NCBI RefSeq assembly: GCF_008698145.1 | Contig: NZ_RZNZ01000010.1 | Coordinates: 53,685-117,684, forward strand | Length of the DNA: 64,000 bases | DNA from: Bifidobacterium vespertilionis | Lineage (GTDB): Bacteria > Actinomycetota > Actinomycetes > Actinomycetales > Bifidobacteriaceae | Reading direction: 5' to 3' | Shown here: in pieces, positions 35,641 to 43,951 of the stretch | Position numbering within the stretch: position 1 is the stretch's first letter | Layout: each line of letters begins with the position of its first letter | Made by a program: the position numbers and the translations under genes | Notes under the pieces: generated by a model | Database searches by the model: none | Seen by the model: only the letters and a program-made list of their open reading frames with translations | What the model was told of the DNA's origin: nothing

Positions 35641-36800
35641 TTCGCCAGCTCGAGCACGGCGATCACATCGTCGCGCGTCAGCGGCGAGTAGTTGCCCACC
35701 GTGCCGGTTCCGTTGCCAGTGACAGCGTCGGCGATGCGCGGGAAGCCGTCTTCGCCTATCCCCAGATCGCCCAGATGCACGGCAAGTCCAAGATCGGAGA
35801 AGAACCGCTCGAAGTCGTCGGCGAGCAGCAGCGCCAGAGCGCGTTCACCGAGCGCGGGATCGTGCCCGAACACGCGCTCGGCCAGACGGGAGTAGCGGGC
35901 CGGCTTGCGTTCCGCCACATAGCGGATGATCGACGGCATAAGCACGGCGATGCCTTCGCCGTGGATCACGTCAAACTCGCCGCCCAGCTCGTGCTCGATC
36001 CGGTGCGTGGTCCAATCCACCGTGCGCCCAAACGAGAAGTAGAAGTCGTTAAAGCCGGTGCTCGAGATCCAATGCAGCTCCCGCCGCACGTCGACGTCCG
36101 AGGGATCGGCGATCCACCGCCGCCCGGCGTCGAGCAGCGCCCGCAGCCCGCCCTCGAGGAAGTAGTCGACGGAGTGGATGGCGATGTCGTCGCTGAAGTA
36201 CGGCTCCGTGAACGCCGTGGCGAGGTCGGCGATGGCTGCCGCCTGGTAGTGGTACGGGACGGTTGCGGAGTTGCGGGGGTCCACGAGAGAGAAGTTCGGG
36301 ATGATCCTGCGGTCCTCGAGGAAGCGCTTGTCGCTGCCCTGCTGGACGACCGCGCAATCGGACACCTCGGAGCCGCTGCCGGGCAGAGTGGCGATCACGC
36401 CGATGGGCAGCACGTCCCCGGGGCGCGCCTTGCCTGTGAACAAGTCCCACACGTCGCCGTCATACGGCACGCCGGCCGCCACCGATTTGGCCGTGTCGTA
36501 CGAGCTGGCACCGCCCGCGGCAAGCACCAGATCCACCCGCCGTTCCCTCGCCAGATCGATGAGCGAGCGTATCAGGTCGACGCGCGGGTTGGGCACCACG
36601 TCGCGGTTCTCCGCGAGCGCGCCGCCCACCTCGGCCACCGCGTCGCGCACGCGCTGGAGGATGCCAAGCCGCTCCACGTAGTCACCGCTCGAGACGAGCA
36701 GTACGCTGGTGGCGTGGTATTGGCGCAGGAAGTCCGCGAGATGGTCCTCCGCGCCTTCCCCGAACACGATGGTGTTGTGCGTGGTGTAGGTGAATGTCAT
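35637..36800 (-). CDS. Iron-containing alcohol dehydrogenase-family protein with an altered metal site
   Basis: 387 residues, related to the butanol dehydrogenase/YqhD branch. The nucleotide loop AAGGASSYDTAKS and TLPGSGSEVSDCAVV are conserved. The metal ligands should be Asp-x3-His plus two later His; here Asp192 is kept (IADLATAFTEPYF) but the expected His is Ala196, while His266/His270 and His280 in HRIEHELGG..DVIHGEG remain. Activity may use fewer ligands or another metal, or be lost. CAGGAG lies upstream of ATG 36800. It sits between metI and the aminotransferase, so an oxidation/reduction of a keto or hydroxy acid is likely. Confidence 0.82.
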   Translation of the reverse strand: MTFTYTTHNTIVFGEGAEDHLADFLRQYHATSVLLVSSGDYVERLGILQRVRDAVAEVGGALAENRDVVPNPRVDLIRSLIDLARERRVDLVLAAGGASSYDTAKSVAAGVPYDGDVWDLFTGKARPGDVLPIGVIATLPGSGSEVSDCAVVQQGSDKRFLEDRRIIPNFSLVDPRNSATVPYHYQAAAIADLATAFTEPYFSDDIAIHSVDYFLEGGLRALLDAGRRWIADPSDVDVRRELHWISSTGFNDFYFSFGRTVDWTTHRIEHELGGEFDVIHGEGIAVLMPSIIRYVAERKPARYSRLAERVFGHDPALGERALALLLADDFERFFSDLGLAVHLGDLGIGEDGFPRIADAVTGNGTGTVGNYSPLTRDDVIAVLELAK

Positions 36801-36832
36801 GTGGTTGTCTCCTGTTGCTCGATTATTCGCTG

Positions 36833-37528
36833 TCATTCGCTGATCTGGACTTCGCGCGACGTGGCGTCGATGACGGTGCGGCCCACGAATTCGATGAAGC
36901 CCACCATGATGAGTAGCACGATCACCGACGCGACCGTGGCATCGAACATGAACCGCTGGTAGCCGTAGCGAATGGCGAAATCGCCCAGTCCGCCGCTGCC
37001 CAGTGATCCGGAGATGGCGGACAGGCCGATCAAGCTCACCAGCGTGATGGTGGTCACCTTCGCGATGTTCGGGATAGCCTCCCGGAAGTAGACGCGCCAG
37101 ATGATCTGTACCGGCGACAGCCCCATGGACACCGCCGCCTCCACGAGTCCCGGATCGATGGACAGGAACGCGGATTCCATCTGACGCGAGAAGAACGGCG
37201 TGATGCCGATGACCAGCGGGAAGATCGCCCCCTGCACGCCCAGGGCCGTTCCGGAGATCGCGCGGGTGATCGGCACGAGCGCCGCGGCCAGGATGATGAA
37301 CGGAATGGACCGGAACAGGTTGATGATCCAGCCGAGCGCCTGATTGAATGCGGGGGCGGACAGCAGGCCGCCTTTGCGCGTGACCACCAGCAGGATACCG
37401 ATGGTCAGGCTCAGCACGAACGAGAGCACCGCGGTGATGCCCACCAGCACCAGCGTCTCGATGATCGAGCGGTAGAATTCGTCCGCACGCGGCGCGACGT
37501 TGGGAAACAGATCGATAAGCCACTGCAT
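36833..37528 (-). CDS. metI: Methionine ABC transporter permease
   Basis: 231 residues with five to six membrane segments and the EAA-like loop VEAAVSMGLSPVQIIWRVYF. FRSIPFIILAAALVPITR and SGSLGSGGLGDFAIRYGYQRF are diagnostic of the MetI family. Its ATG overlaps the metN stop by one base (TAATG); a longer frame upstream runs through metN and is rejected. Confidence 0.93.
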   Translation of the reverse strand: MQWLIDLFPNVAPRADEFYRSIIETLVLVGITAVLSFVLSLTIGILLVVTRKGGLLSAPAFNQALGWIINLFRSIPFIILAAALVPITRAISGTALGVQGAIFPLVIGITPFFSRQMESAFLSIDPGLVEAAVSMGLSPVQIIWRVYFREAIPNIAKVTTITLVSLIGLSAISGSLGSGGLGDFAIRYGYQRFMFDATVASVIVLLIMVGFIEFVGRTVIDATSREVQISE

Positions 37529-38628
37529 TAGCGCAACACCTCCACGTTGATGTCCTTGTCCTTCAGATAGGCGATGGCCTGGCGGATGCCGTCCTCGGAA
37601 CCGGACCATATGCCCGTGGTGCCGCCGATCGGATGGCCGTCAACCACCTCCACATCGCTCAGCAGAATGTTGATATCCACGCCGAACCGGCGGATCACCG
37701 TGGCGATCAGGGGTTCGAACACCCCTTTGTGCACGTAGCGGATGGAAACCAGCTTCTCGCCCGGCTTGAGACGCACCAGCGGCTCGCCGTCGGGAACACC
37801 GTCTCCATCCTCGTCCCCACCATCCACCAGTTCGCCAAGCTTGGCGATGTTGGAGGTCGTGGCGATGAACGAGCGGGTGAGCTTTGCCTGTGGGTTGGCG
37901 AATACAGAGAACACGCTGCCCTCCTCGACGAGCCGGCCGCTGTCCAGCACCGCGACCCTGTCGCAGATCTCCTTGACCACGGACATCTGATGCGTCACGA
38001 TGATGACCGTGACTCCGAGACTGCGGTTCACCTCGCGCAGCAGATGCAGGATGGACACGGTCGTCGCCGGATCGAGAGCGCTTGTCGCCTCGTCGCACAG
38101 TAGGATCTTCGGGTTGGATGCCAGCGCGCGGGCGATGGCCACACGCTGCTGCTGGCCGCCGGACAGCTCGCCCGGATAGGCATCGGCCTTCTGATCGAGG
38201 CCGACCAAGGACAGCAGATGCGTAACCCGCTCCCGGCGCTCGTCCTTGCCCAGATCGCTGTCTTTGAGCGGAAACAGGATGTTGTCAAACACTGTCCGGG
38301 ACGGCATGAGGTTGAACTGTTGGAAGATCATGCCGATTCGCCGTCGCTCGACGCGCAGCTGCCTCGCGTCCAGATCGCCGATCCTGTGGCCGTCCACGGT
38401 GACCGTGCCGCTGGTGGCCCGTTCGATGCCGTTGATGAGTCGGATCAGCGTGCTCTTGCCCGCGCCGCTCAGGCCGATGATGCCGTAGATGCCGCCGCGT
38501 CTGATGCTTAGCGAGACGTCGCTCAGCGCCGCCTTCTCCTCGCCGTCCTCGCCGGTGAATACCTTGCCCACCTTGTCGATGACGACGATCGGGGAGGCTT
38601 CCGCCTCCTGGGTCGTGTCCTGCCCCAT
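37528..38628 (-). CDS. metN: Methionine ABC transporter ATPase with NIL domain
   Basis: 366 residues. Walker A GLSGAGKST (52-60), Q-loop FQQFNLMPS, signature LSGGQQQR (155-162), Walker B ILLCDEATSALD and the switch His in THQMS form the ATPase. Residues ~290-366 are the NIL regulatory domain that binds methionine. Between them, residues 269-282 form the acidic loop DGGDEDGDGVPDGE, reminiscent of a calcium-binding DxDxDG loop and not usual for MetN. The gene heads the minus-strand methionine cluster. Its ATG lacks a strong ribosome binding site (AAGGGGAAC). Confidence 0.93.
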   Translation of the reverse strand: MGQDTTQEAEASPIVVIDKVGKVFTGEDGEEKAALSDVSLSIRRGGIYGIIGLSGAGKSTLIRLINGIERATSGTVTVDGHRIGDLDARQLRVERRRIGMIFQQFNLMPSRTVFDNILFPLKDSDLGKDERRERVTHLLSLVGLDQKADAYPGELSGGQQQRVAIARALASNPKILLCDEATSALDPATTVSILHLLREVNRSLGVTVIIVTHQMSVVKEICDRVAVLDSGRLVEEGSVFSVFANPQAKLTRSFIATTSNIAKLGELVDGGDEDGDGVPDGEPLVRLKPGEKLVSIRYVHKGVFEPLIATVIRRFGVDINILLSDVEVVDGHPIGGTTGIWSGSEDGIRQAIAYLKDKDINVEVLR

Positions 38629-38789
38629 GTATGTTCCCCTTCAGATTGAGTGTTGTCCTCGGCCGAAATCCCCTTTCGTCCGATGGTGAGGATCATAACC
38701 GCATGCGGATCGGGCGGACAACCACGCCCACCGCGCGACACGGCCAAGTCCCGGCCGGCATGGCCAATGGCCCGGACCATCCGATCGCC

Positions 38790-38812
38790 GTCATTGCAAC
38801 GATTGCGATGAC
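38790..38812. promoter_or_regulatory. 23-bp palindrome in the divergent promoter region
   Basis: The half-site GTCATNGCAA is mirrored exactly around CGA. It lies midway in the 364-bp gap between metN (minus) and the GldA-like gene (plus), 161 bp from one start and 180 bp from the other, and is the best candidate for a common operator. Confidence 0.55.
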
Positions 38813-38992
38813 AGCACGGAAATACCGTTACAACCGCCCGTTATGGAACGCCATCAGTAATCGCGATAGTTCCGAATGGCTCCAGTCGGCGCGGCGCATT
38901 GACCGTCCATGACGGCTCCTGTAGCGTGACGGACATCGCTGGCGGCGCACGGGATGGACGCCGCAATTCGCATTCGTTCGAAAGGGGAACAT

Positions 38993-40066
38993 ATGAGCGA
39001 GTATCAGGGGCCATTGGCGTCATTGGTGCGCAGCGGCCCGGATCAGTACATCAACGAGCCCGGAAGCGCAAAGGATCCCGCCGCACTTACCTCGGACTGG
39101 CGTCATCCGGCGGTCATCACCGGAGAGCGTGCACGGAGCGCCTACGAGGCGTATGCGGGCGGGCCGGTACCTGCGACCGTGCTGGTCTGCGACGGCAGCG
39201 TGACCGACCGCAACGCGCGCGAGCTTGCGGACGCCCTCACACCGGATACCGACGTGGTGGTGGCCTTGGGCGGAGGCCGTGCCATCGATACAGCAAAGGA
39301 GGTGGCGCATCTGCGCACCCTGCCCCTTGTGGTGGTGCCGACCATCGCCTCCACATGCGCACCATACAGCGCCCTTTCGGTGATCTACGACGAGCGACAC
39401 GCCTTCCTCAAAGTCAGCCACCACCCGCGCAACGCCGTGAAGCTGGTGGTCGATCCGGCGCTCATCGCCCGGGCGCCCAAGCAATACCTGCTCGGCGGGA
39501 TCGGCGATACGCTGGCGAAATGGTACGAGGCGAAGGCGGTGTTCGACATCAGCCGCCCGCATTCGGCGCTCGACCGGCTCGGACTAGAGGCCGCCCGAAT
39601 CGCCCGCGACGAACTGCTCGAACAATCCACGACGGTGCTGGAGCATTACGACGATGGATGCGGCGACCATGCTGCACTGGGCAACCTCATCGACACGATC
39701 ATCGCGCTCGGAGGCGCCGTGGGCGGGTTCGCACGGACCAAAGGCCGGGCGTCGGGCGCCCACGCGATCCATGATGCGCTCACGATCATCCCCGAATTGC
39801 ACGCCACATTGCATGGTCTCAAAGTCGCCTACGGCATCCTCGTGCAGCTCACGTACGTGGGCGAGATCGAACAGGTGGAGGAGCTGTCGGAGGTCTACCG
39901 ACGGATCGGACTGCCGACATCGCTGCGGGACATGGGCGTGCCGGCGTCCGCCATCGACCGAATCGCCACGCGCGCGGCCGAGCCGGACCTGTCGTGGGTG
40001 AACGCCTTTCCGCACGCCACGGGTGCCGGCATCGCCAGCGCCATCCGACAGCTCGAGTCCGTCTGA
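38993..40066 (+). CDS. Glycerol dehydrogenase/HcxA-like metal-dependent dehydrogenase
   Basis: 357 residues. GGGRAIDTAKEVAHL binds NAD(P); VPTIASTCAPYSALSVIY is typical of the GldA group. The metal ligands Asp172 (GIGDTLAKWYEAK), His257 (GAHAIHDAL) and His274 (LHGLKVAYG) match those of known glycerol dehydrogenase almost position for position. The branch also contains 2-keto-acid reductases (HcxA/YbdH), whose E. coli gene neighbours a methionine aminotransferase gene. ATG 38993 has AAAGGGG upstream. It is divergent from metN and followed by DUF1684 copy 2. Confidence 0.85.
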   Translation: MSEYQGPLASLVRSGPDQYINEPGSAKDPAALTSDWRHPAVITGERARSAYEAYAGGPVPATVLVCDGSVTDRNARELADALTPDTDVVVALGGGRAIDTAKEVAHLRTLPLVVVPTIASTCAPYSALSVIYDERHAFLKVSHHPRNAVKLVVDPALIARAPKQYLLGGIGDTLAKWYEAKAVFDISRPHSALDRLGLEAARIARDELLEQSTTVLEHYDDGCGDHAALGNLIDTIIALGGAVGGFARTKGRASGAHAIHDALTIIPELHATLHGLKVAYGILVQLTYVGEIEQVEELSEVYRRIGLPTSLRDMGVPASAIDRIATRAAEPDLSWVNAFPHATGAGIASAIRQLESV

Positions 40067-40204
40067 CGCCCATAACCGCAGCATGTGGCCGGCTATCCGG
40101 TATCGCGATGGCCACGCCGCAACGAATCGCACCCAATATCCATACACTCGGATCCAAGCGACGGCCCGGGCCGCCGCGATCGATCACACGAAGGGGAAAT
40201 AACT

Positions 40205-41056
40205 ATGACCGATACGAACATCGTCACCGCGCGCCGGGCCGATCTCTACACGCAGGCGTGGTACGTCTGGCAAGCCGGGCGCCAGGAGACGCTCACCGCG
40301 CCCCACAACTATCTCGCGCCCCTGTCCACCACATGGGTGTCCGAGGGCGAAACGAAGACCATCCGGGAGTTCCCGGGCGAGTGGAGCGTCTCCGAGGACA
40401 CACTGATCTACACGCCCGAGCCGGGATCCGGGGTGGTCAACGAGAGGCGTCCGCTCGACGGGCCGATCTCGTTCACGCCCACGGCGTTCGGCGAGCAGTC
40501 GCTCGGCTACATCGACCTTGGGGACGTGAGGGCCGAGGTCAACGCGCAGACCGATCTGGCCGAACGGGACACGTACCGCTTCTGGATCCGGATCAAGGAC
40601 CCGAACGCGGCCGCCCGGCGCGACTTCAAGGGCATCGACCACTTCGACATTGACCCTGCGTGGCGCCTGCCCGCCACGTTCAAGCCCGCCACGCAGGACG
40701 AGCTCGACATCCACGACTCCGTGGTCCCCACCGTGCTGCAGTCCTACAAGGTGCTCGGCACCCTAGAGTTCAGCTATGAGGGTCAGGTCTACTCGCTCGT
40801 GGTCTCCAACGTGTTCGGCCACGCCTACGTGTTCTTCACCGACGAGACCAGCGGCCACCAGACGGCCGGCATCGGACGCATCTACGAGCTTTCCGCCGCC
40901 GATGTTCTGGGACTCGGCCACGTCGACTTCAACTACGCCTTCAATTACCCGTGCTCGTTCAGCCTGTTCTGCACTTGCCCGATCCCGTCGAAGCGCAACC
41001 ACCTGCCCTTCGCGGTGACTGCCGGCGAGAAAACCCCGAACGAATACCAGTACTGA
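40205..41056 (+). CDS. DUF1684 protein, copy 2
   Basis: 283 residues. N-terminal helix (YTQAWYVWQAGRQETLTAPH), beta-rich body, and the family end signature NYAFNYPCSFSLFCTCPIP. It is about as long as copy 1 and aligns over the whole length but is clearly diverged. AAGGGG lies upstream of the ATG. It probably forms an operon with the dehydrogenase gene 138 bp upstream. Function unknown. Confidence 0.87.
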   Translation: MTDTNIVTARRADLYTQAWYVWQAGRQETLTAPHNYLAPLSTTWVSEGETKTIREFPGEWSVSEDTLIYTPEPGSGVVNERRPLDGPISFTPTAFGEQSLGYIDLGDVRAEVNAQTDLAERDTYRFWIRIKDPNAAARRDFKGIDHFDIDPAWRLPATFKPATQDELDIHDSVVPTVLQSYKVLGTLEFSYEGQVYSLVVSNVFGHAYVFFTDETSGHQTAGIGRIYELSAADVLGLGHVDFNYAFNYPCSFSLFCTCPIPSKRNHLPFAVTAGEKTPNEYQY

Positions 41057-41180
41057 CCGGCCGGCCGGCACATGCGATGCTCCCCGCGCCCTATGATGGG
41101 TGAAGGATATCCGGTTCGCCGGTTCTGCCACTCGGCGGGCCCGCGACCGACAGGAAAAACCGGCAGGACAGGGGGCGCAT

Positions 41181-41630
41181 ATGGCCGGGAATTCGTTCGA
41201 GGATGATTTCATGGACGTGCAGTCCGGCCTGGTTTCGCTGTGTCTGGAGGCAGCGGAGGGGCAGCCGATCCGGGACGTCTACATCTATGCGTCGCTTGAG
41301 GGCCGGATGACGGTCTTCAACGCATTCTTCCGCGCGGGGAATGCGATCCTTCCGCTCAATCAGGTCGCGACCGACGATGATCTGCGCCGGCGGATGCTCC
41401 GTCTGGCGCATGGCGATCTTGCCGGCCTGCGCAGGCTGTGCGACGAGGCCGGTCGGCCCTGCCCCACGCAGATCCGCGGCCACTACATTGCCGGCACAGG
41501 CGCGTACAGGGCCGATTACGCATACGATCCGATCGTCGCCAAGGACGATGGCACGGGCGTGGCTCCCGGAGCGACGTTCGCCGCATGGATGCATGCGGTC
41601 GCGAGCGCACCCGGGGAGGATGGGTTCTGA
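41181..41630 (+). CDS. Small immunity-like protein, paralogue 1
   Basis: 149 residues, soluble and acidic. FEDDFMDVQSGLVSLCLEAA, DVYIYASLEGRMTVFNAFF and CPTQIRGHY have exact counterparts in the gene at 43469-43933. The layout (helix, then VYIYGS-type strand and FFR strand) resembles YezG/DUF600 immunity proteins, but I am not sure of the family. AGGGGG precedes the ATG. No toxin gene lies beside it. Confidence 0.65.
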   Translation: MAGNSFEDDFMDVQSGLVSLCLEAAEGQPIRDVYIYASLEGRMTVFNAFFRAGNAILPLNQVATDDDLRRRMLRLAHGDLAGLRRLCDEAGRPCPTQIRGHYIAGTGAYRADYAYDPIVAKDDGTGVAPGATFAAWMHAVASAPGEDGF

Positions 41631-41682
41631 TCGCCGCAGTCACGACACTCGTCATCCTGAGCGCAGCGCAGCCGCCCTTTTC

Positions 41683-41805
41683 GTCATCCTGAGCGGAGCC
41701 CGATAGGGCGGAGTCGAAGGATCCTTCGTCATTGCGCATTGGTCATTGGCGCGCAATGGCCAAGGATCCTTCGACTCCGCGCTGACGCGCTTCGCTCAGG
41801 ATGAC
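41683..41805. repeat. GTCATCCTGAGC palindromic repeat, 123-bp copy 1
   Basis: Begins GTCATCCTGAGCGGAGCC, ends CTCAGGATGAC, inner arms GTCGAAGGATCC and GGATCC TTCGAC around GCGCATTGG/GCGCAATGG. It is almost identical to 43323-43445. Further part-copies of CTCAGGATGAC follow to 41835; no gene lies between 41631 and 41926. Confidence 0.9.
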
Positions 41806-41926
41806 GAAACGGCCTCGCGCTCCGCTCAGGATGACGAGGCGGCCTCGCGCTACGCTCAGGAGCATCGGAGGCGGCCATCAGGATGGCCTCACCCGACGGG
41901 CGCTGGCCTCACACGCAACCTCTCCG

Positions 41927-43153
41927 TCACTGCCGCCCATCGAGCAGCCAGTCCAAGGCATAGACCTGCCCGATCCCCTCGTGCGACGTCGGGCGTTCGT
42001 CATCCAGTGTGATCAGCGTCTTCGGATAGTCGTCCCGCACCGCACGCAGCGATGACAGCTCCCGTTCCAACGTGGCCGGATCGCGCACGGATTCGCTGAC
42101 CTGATAGTAGCGTCGTCCACCCGGCCCATTGGTGATGAAGTCGATTTCGCCGCCTGCCCCCTGCCCGACGAACACGTCGCCGTCCCTGCGCATCAGCTCG
42201 AGAAACACCACATTCTCCAGCAGACGGCCGGTGTCTCGCACGTTGTTGGAGCACAGGATGCGGCGCACGCCCAGATCCACGGCATAGTACTTGCGTTCCT
42301 GACGCAGTGCGCGCTTGCCCCTGATGTCGTATCGTTGCACCGGATAAAGGATGAACGCCGCGGCAAGACCCCCCAGATAGCCGGACACCGTGGGCGACGA
42401 TATCTTCGTTCCCGCCGATGTCATGGCGTCGGCAATGGACTTGGGATTGACCAAATTGCCGATATTGTCGAACATGTACCGGGTGACCGTTTCCAGAGCG
42501 GCGATATTGGAGACGCCCAGACGCGCGGCCACGTCCTTGAACAGGACGGTGTTGAGGATGCCGTCGAGATAGTCGTGCAGCATCGACGCATCGCCGGGAA
42601 ACCCCACCGTGGCCGGCAGCGCCCCGTCGTGCAGGTATTCCGACCACGCTCGCTGCAGGCTCAACCCCTCTTGCGAACGCGCACTCCAGTATTCGGCGAA
42701 CGACAGCGGAGTCATGGCGATTTCCACATACCGGCCGGATATCAGGGTCGCAAGCGTGCCGGAGAGCAGTGTGGCGTTCGAACCAGTAATGTACAGATCC
42801 ATGTCGCCTCGGGCCTGCAGACTGTCGAGAGCCTTCTGGAAGTCCGGCACGTTCTGGATCTCGTCGATCAGCACATAGCGTCGGCCATCCCCCGCAGACG
42901 CGTCCGCGGCGGCGCACCGACGGATGATCTCCTCATGGAGGCGGTGGTATTCGAGGAATCGCTCGTTCTCCAGCAGTTCGAGGTTGAGGTGGACGACGGC
43001 CTCGGCGGGCACGCCGTAGTGGCCGATCAGGCGCTGCCTCCACAACGTCATCAACGTCGACTTGCCACAGCGGCGCACGCCGGTGATCACCTTGATCACG
43101 TCGCGGTCCTTCCACGCGTCAAGCTTGCGCAGATATGATGGCCGGTCGATCAT
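41927..43153 (-). CDS. AAA ATPase with DUF4143 domain
   Basis: 408 residues. Walker A GVRRCGKST (25-33), Walker B YVLIDEIQNV (~92-101), sensor YITGSNATLL, then a helix-turn-helix-like region and the DUF4143 nuclease-like C-terminal domain (LENVVFLELMRRDGDVFVG, EIDFIT). Such proteins are common in bifidobacteria and act alone or as accessory NTPases; their role is not settled. AAAGGAG precedes the ATG. Two A/T-rich dyads lie in its promoter, and direct copies of a 123-bp repeat flank it. Confidence 0.9.
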   Translation of the reverse strand: MIDRPSYLRKLDAWKDRDVIKVITGVRRCGKSTLMTLWRQRLIGHYGVPAEAVVHLNLELLENERFLEYHRLHEEIIRRCAAADASAGDGRRYVLIDEIQNVPDFQKALDSLQARGDMDLYITGSNATLLSGTLATLISGRYVEIAMTPLSFAEYWSARSQEGLSLQRAWSEYLHDGALPATVGFPGDASMLHDYLDGILNTVLFKDVAARLGVSNIAALETVTRYMFDNIGNLVNPKSIADAMTSAGTKISSPTVSGYLGGLAAAFILYPVQRYDIRGKRALRQERKYYAVDLGVRRILCSNNVRDTGRLLENVVFLELMRRDGDVFVGQGAGGEIDFITNGPGGRRYYQVSESVRDPATLERELSSLRAVRDDYPKTLITLDDERPTSHEGIGQVYALDWLLDGRQ

Positions 43154-43203
43154 TGGCTTCTCCTTTGCGAATCGGTTCGGCGCACGCGAGAAACATCGCT
43201 CGG

Positions 43204-43262
43204 ATTTAAAATGTATTTTAAATATATCAAAAAAACTTAATTATTTAAAATGAGTTTTAAAT
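43204..43262 (-). promoter_or_regulatory. Two 20-bp A/T-rich dyads upstream of the DUF4143 ATPase gene
   Basis: ATTTAAAATGTATTTTAAAT (43204-43223) and ATTTAAAATGAGTTTTAAAT (43243-43262) are perfect dyads whose centres are 39 bp apart. The island is far more A/T-rich than its surroundings and must contain the promoter; the dyads look like a regulator's paired sites. Confidence 0.65.
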
Positions 43263-43322
43263 TGCGTAATTCGCCGGACGGGAGCGCCCCCTGTATTCCG
43301 TCACCCTGAGCGAACTCTTTTT

Positions 43323-43445
43323 GTCATCCTGAGCGCAGCCCGATAGGGCGGAGTCGAAGGATCCTTCGTCATTGCGCATTGGTCATTGGCGCGCAATGGC
43401 CCAGGATCCTTCGACTCCGCGCTGACGCGCTTCGCTCAGGATGAC
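43323..43445. repeat. GTCATCCTGAGC palindromic repeat, 123-bp copy 2
   Basis: Differs from 41683-41805 at about two positions over 123 bp and has the same orientation. Lies between the ATPase promoter and the immunity-like paralogue 2. Confidence 0.9.
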
Positions 43446-43468
43446 GAGGCGGCCGGCTACGCGCTACG

Positions 43469-43933
43469 TCAGGATGACGAACCGGGAGCACCCGCCGGAT
43501 CCAGATCGTCCTTTCCGGACTGCACATCGTCCATCCACGTGTCGAATACTGTGGCCGGCGAGATGCCGTAGTCGGGATCGGCAACGATGGGATCGTACGA
43601 ATAATGCACCCGGTAACCGCCGGTCGCCGTCTCGTACCGGCCGCGGATCTCGGTGGGGCATGCGCGTCCACGCTCCCCGCACAGGGTGCGCAATCGTCCC
43701 AGATCGTCCGTACCCAGATCCAGCACCTGCAACGCGAGCGAGCGGTCCGGAACGACCTCCGTAAGGCCCCGAACAACCCCGCCCATGCGGAAGAACGTGT
43801 TGAAGGATGTCATGCCACCCTCGATGGAGCCGTATATGTATACGACCTCCACGTTCGCATCGCCGGCCGCCTCCAGGGCCAAAGCGACCATGCCGGACTG
43901 GATGTCCATGAACTCGTCCTCGAAAATGACCAT
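43469..43933 (-). CDS. Small immunity-like protein, paralogue 2
   Basis: 154 residues. FEDEFMDIQSGMVALALEAA, VVYIYGSIEGGMTSFNTFF and CPTEIRGRY align directly with the gene at 41181. AAAGGGG precedes the ATG. It lies 18 bp after the DUF3592 gene and is probably co-transcribed with it. Confidence 0.65.
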   Translation of the reverse strand: MVIFEDEFMDIQSGMVALALEAAGDANVEVVYIYGSIEGGMTSFNTFFRMGGVVRGLTEVVPDRSLALQVLDLGTDDLGRLRTLCGERGRACPTEIRGRYETATGGYRVHYSYDPIVADPDYGISPATVFDTWMDDVQSGKDDLDPAGAPGSSS

Positions 43934-43951
43934 GATCGCCCCTTTCCCGAC

